NCBI GenBank assembly: GCA_959604655.1
Contig: CAUHCL010000048.1
Location: 1-14,351, forward strand
Source: an uncultured Alistipes sp.
GTDB lineage: Bacteria > Bacteroidota > Bacteroidia > Bacteroidales > Rikenellaceae
Direction of reading: 5' to 3'
DNA: 14,351 nucleotides
Under the pieces are notes generated by a model, which saw only the letters and a list, made by a program, of their open reading frames with translations, was not told the origin of the DNA and made no database searches. This document shows, one piece after another, positions 13,087 to 14,351 of this stretch (position 1 is its first letter; every line of letters starts with the position of its first letter). The position numbers and the translations under genes are program-made.

Positions 13087-13805
13087 ATGAAACACATTAT
13101 TCTTACACTGTTTTGCGCGTCGTGCCTCGCCGTGGCCGCGGCGCAGGAGGGAGGCGGATTCTACATGTCGCCCACGCAGATCAGGCAGCTGGCGAGCGCC
13201 TCGATCGACCCGAGCATGATGGGCACGGCCAAAGGCAGCATCACCTCCGAAGCGGGCGGACCCGTGGCGGAGGCCAACGTGACGCTGATCGGAGGCGGAG
13301 GCTTCGCCAGCGTGTGGTGCGGGTCGAGCAAGAAGAACGGCTCGTACAGCGTGCGCGCCATGTACGGCCTCTACAATGCAGAGATCACGGCCCCGGGTAC
13401 GAGAAGAAGATCGTCGAGATCGACGTGCCCAAGGAGGGGCAGGTCACGGTGGATGCGGTTCTGACCCCCAAGGCTGACTGCGCGGCAGGCGGTGCGGGCA
13501 ACGGCATGAAGAGCTCGGGCGACGGATACACCCTCACGGTGGGCAGGAACAAATTCTACGAGGGCAAGAGTCTGACCGACGTTCTGGCGGATGCTCCCGC
13601 CGTCGATCTGGGGGCCTCGCCCGCCACCGTAGCGGGCGAAGAGGATTTCGAGATCTTCGTGGACGGCCGCCAGGTGCGCGTCGCGCCCGATGCCCTGCGG
13701 AAATACTTCGGCAGCATTGCAGCCGACGAGGTGAAGCAGATAAGGGTCGTCAGGGGGAACAAATTCCAGAAGTACCCTGCGAAACTCTACGTCACCACGA
13801 AATAG
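13087..13805 (+). pseudogene. Secreted CarboxypepD_reg + plug-like protein, frameshifted (about 239 aa if restored)
   Basis: The first frame (13087-13464) encodes a signal peptide (MKHIILTLFCASCLAVAAAQ) and a carboxypeptidase regulatory-like (Ig-fold) domain, GTAKGSITSEAGGPVAEANVT through SYSVRAMYGLYNAEITAPG. The rest of that domain (YEKKIVEIDVPKEGQVTVDAVL) and the C-terminal half continue in the -1 frame to the stop at 13805. The shift falls at 13392-13398, where one base seems missing. The C-terminal half (KSLTDVLADAP, FEIFVDGRQV, IAADEVKQIRVVRG, YPAKLYVTTK) resembles the plug region of Bacteroidetes TonB-dependent receptors, but no barrel follows. The break may be a recent deletion, a sequencing error, or -1 recoding, since CCCGGGT there has the X-XXY-YYZ slippery form. 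The upstream ATG at 13069 precedes the promoter and is not used here. Confidence 0.7.
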
Positions 13806-13951
13806 ACGCTCGGGCGCGTTGCGTTATAGTCACTCCGCATTCCGCATTCCGCGGCTCGCGAGGGCTGTGGGGTGCGGTGCGTTTTTATTTTGTTTGCCGT
13901 GTGAGGTGTGGGACGCCTGTCGCACTCGGGTCGCTGTTTGCTGGCGTGTGC
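13806..13951. other. Gene-free stretch after the frameshifted gene
   Basis: I see no gene here. There is a short direct repeat of CATTCCG within 13838-13852 and a T-rich run GTTTTTATTTTGTTTG near 13879-13894. The T-rich run could help end the upstream transcript, although no strong hairpin directly precedes it. Confidence 0.35.
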
Positions 13952-13997
13952 AAAATTTATCTTCGGCGGCTGCGGGGGGGGGATCGCGCTTGCGCGA
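13952..13997 (+). repeat. Element B copy 3 (partial)
   Basis: AAAATTTATCTTCGGCGGC reproduces the left outer arm (13957-13970). The G-rich bulge is lengthened to nine G. The inner hairpin TCGCGC-TT-GCGCGA (13984-13997) is intact, but the right outer arm and the second hairpin are missing and replaced by unrelated sequence. Confidence 0.65.
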
Positions 13998-14079
13998 GGC
14001 TGCGGACTGCAACATGTTGCGTCATGCCACCGAACGTAAGTGAGGATTGGCATCTCAAACGAAAGATTTTTCGGTAGAG

Positions 14080-14121
14080 ATTCCATTCATTTTTCTTTTT
14101 GGAAAAAGAAAAATGTGGAAT
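14080..14121. repeat. Element H copy 2: long A/T hairpin
   Basis: ATTCCA, a TT bulge and CATTTTTCTTTTT (14088-14100) pair with AAAAAGAAAAATG and TGGAAT (14103-14121) around GG: 19 pairs with one bulge. GATTTTTC lies to the left (14065-14072) and CGCGG...GATTTCG to the right, as around 122-149, although the hairpin sequence is entirely different. Confidence 0.6.
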
Positions 14122-14151
14122 GACGCGGATGGATTTCGTTTTTTTGGAGTG

Positions 14152-14231
14152 CAGTTCGCCGACGGCGGTCGGAATGCGACAGCAGTCCGCCGCGTTGGGG
14201 CGGCGGCGAACTGCGCGGTTCAAAGAGCCGC
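14152..14231 (+). repeat. Element A copy 2 (complete, 62 bp) plus terminal hairpin
   Basis: CAGTTCGCCG (14152-14161) and CGGCGAACTG (14204-14213) are perfect 10-bp inverted ends of a 62-bp element. The spacer holds GTCG-GAATG-CGAC. The adjoining hairpin is GCGGTTC (14215-14221), AAA, GAGCCGC (14225-14231), with one T-G pair compared with copy 1. Element C follows directly. Confidence 0.75.
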
Positions 14232-14351
14232 AATATTCCCACGCGTCAGCCGATCCCGCGGCAGAAGCGATTTCGGATAAAGGGCGGCCGCGGCGACGAA
14301 GCGTAAAGAATCGGAGACCTTTTGATTGCTTCAAAAGTGCCGCAGGCATCC
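14232..14351 (-). repeat. Element C copy 2 (runs off the window)
   Basis: This is the reverse complement of the 207-321 element with scattered changes. The two small hairpins are kept in changed form: TCAAAA/TTTTGA with a TTGCT loop (14320-14336), and TGCC-GCA-GGCA (14338-14348) instead of ATGC-TTC-GCAT. It directly abuts element A copy 2, whereas at the left end A and C are separated by about 110 bp. Confidence 0.65.

Noticed and set aside
1..14351. CRISPR array, tRNA or rRNA gene, diversity-generating retroelement, retron, toxin-antitoxin or other phage-defence cassette
   Set aside because: There are no regularly spaced repeats of CRISPR size, no tRNA T-arm with matching acceptor stem, no reverse transcriptase motif, and no recognisable defence proteins. 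The repeats are irregular and hairpin-based.

Overview
The window looks like chromosomal DNA of a GC-rich Bacteroidales bacterium, most likely Alistipes or another Rikenellaceae. This rests on three things: promoter-like TAnnTTTG elements, A-rich translation starts without consistent Shine-Dalgarno sequences, and the kinds of proteins encoded. The genus is inferred; no rRNA or other species marker is present. The coding part is ordinary core and accessory metabolism. The unusual part is the DNA between genes, which is packed with short hairpin-forming repeats found in several copies and both orientations.

Layout: (1) 1-1632 is repeat-rich and holds one leftward orphan gene of 134 aa (424-828), which has repeats on both sides. 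(2) 1633-4532 is a rightward cluster of a HAD phosphatase, a small outer-membrane barrel protein and a DAACS-family amino-acid symporter. A 62-bp inverted-repeat element follows. (3) 4657-7351 is a rightward pair: the RdgB/HAM1 house-cleaning nucleotidase and a secreted (alpha/alpha)6-type glycosidase. A GC-rich hairpin ends it and probably also serves the converging nitroreductase (7437-7964). (4) 7965-8403 is another repeat-filled gap. (5) 8404-12961 is a leftward tripartite efflux operon in the order TolC-like channel, MacA-like adaptor, ABC ATPase, MacB/FtsX-like permease. (6) 13087-13805 is a divergent gene for a secreted CarboxypepD_reg plus plug-like protein, broken or recoded by a one-base frameshift. 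(7) 13806-14351 is again repeat mosaic.

The efflux genes form a coherent export machine: energised inner-membrane permease and ATPase, periplasmic adaptor, outer-membrane duct. The phosphatase/OMP/symporter and RdgB/glycosidase groupings look like shared transcription units without an obvious common pathway.

The best candidate for something undescribed is the intergenic repeat system. At least five element types (called A, B, C, D and H here) recur. In B, the two full copies have identical stems and differ only in loops. In A, C and H, conserved flanks carry hairpins whose primary sequence differs between copies while pairing is kept. No transposase or RAYT gene is present, so any mobility would be in trans. 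Copy counts come only from this window.
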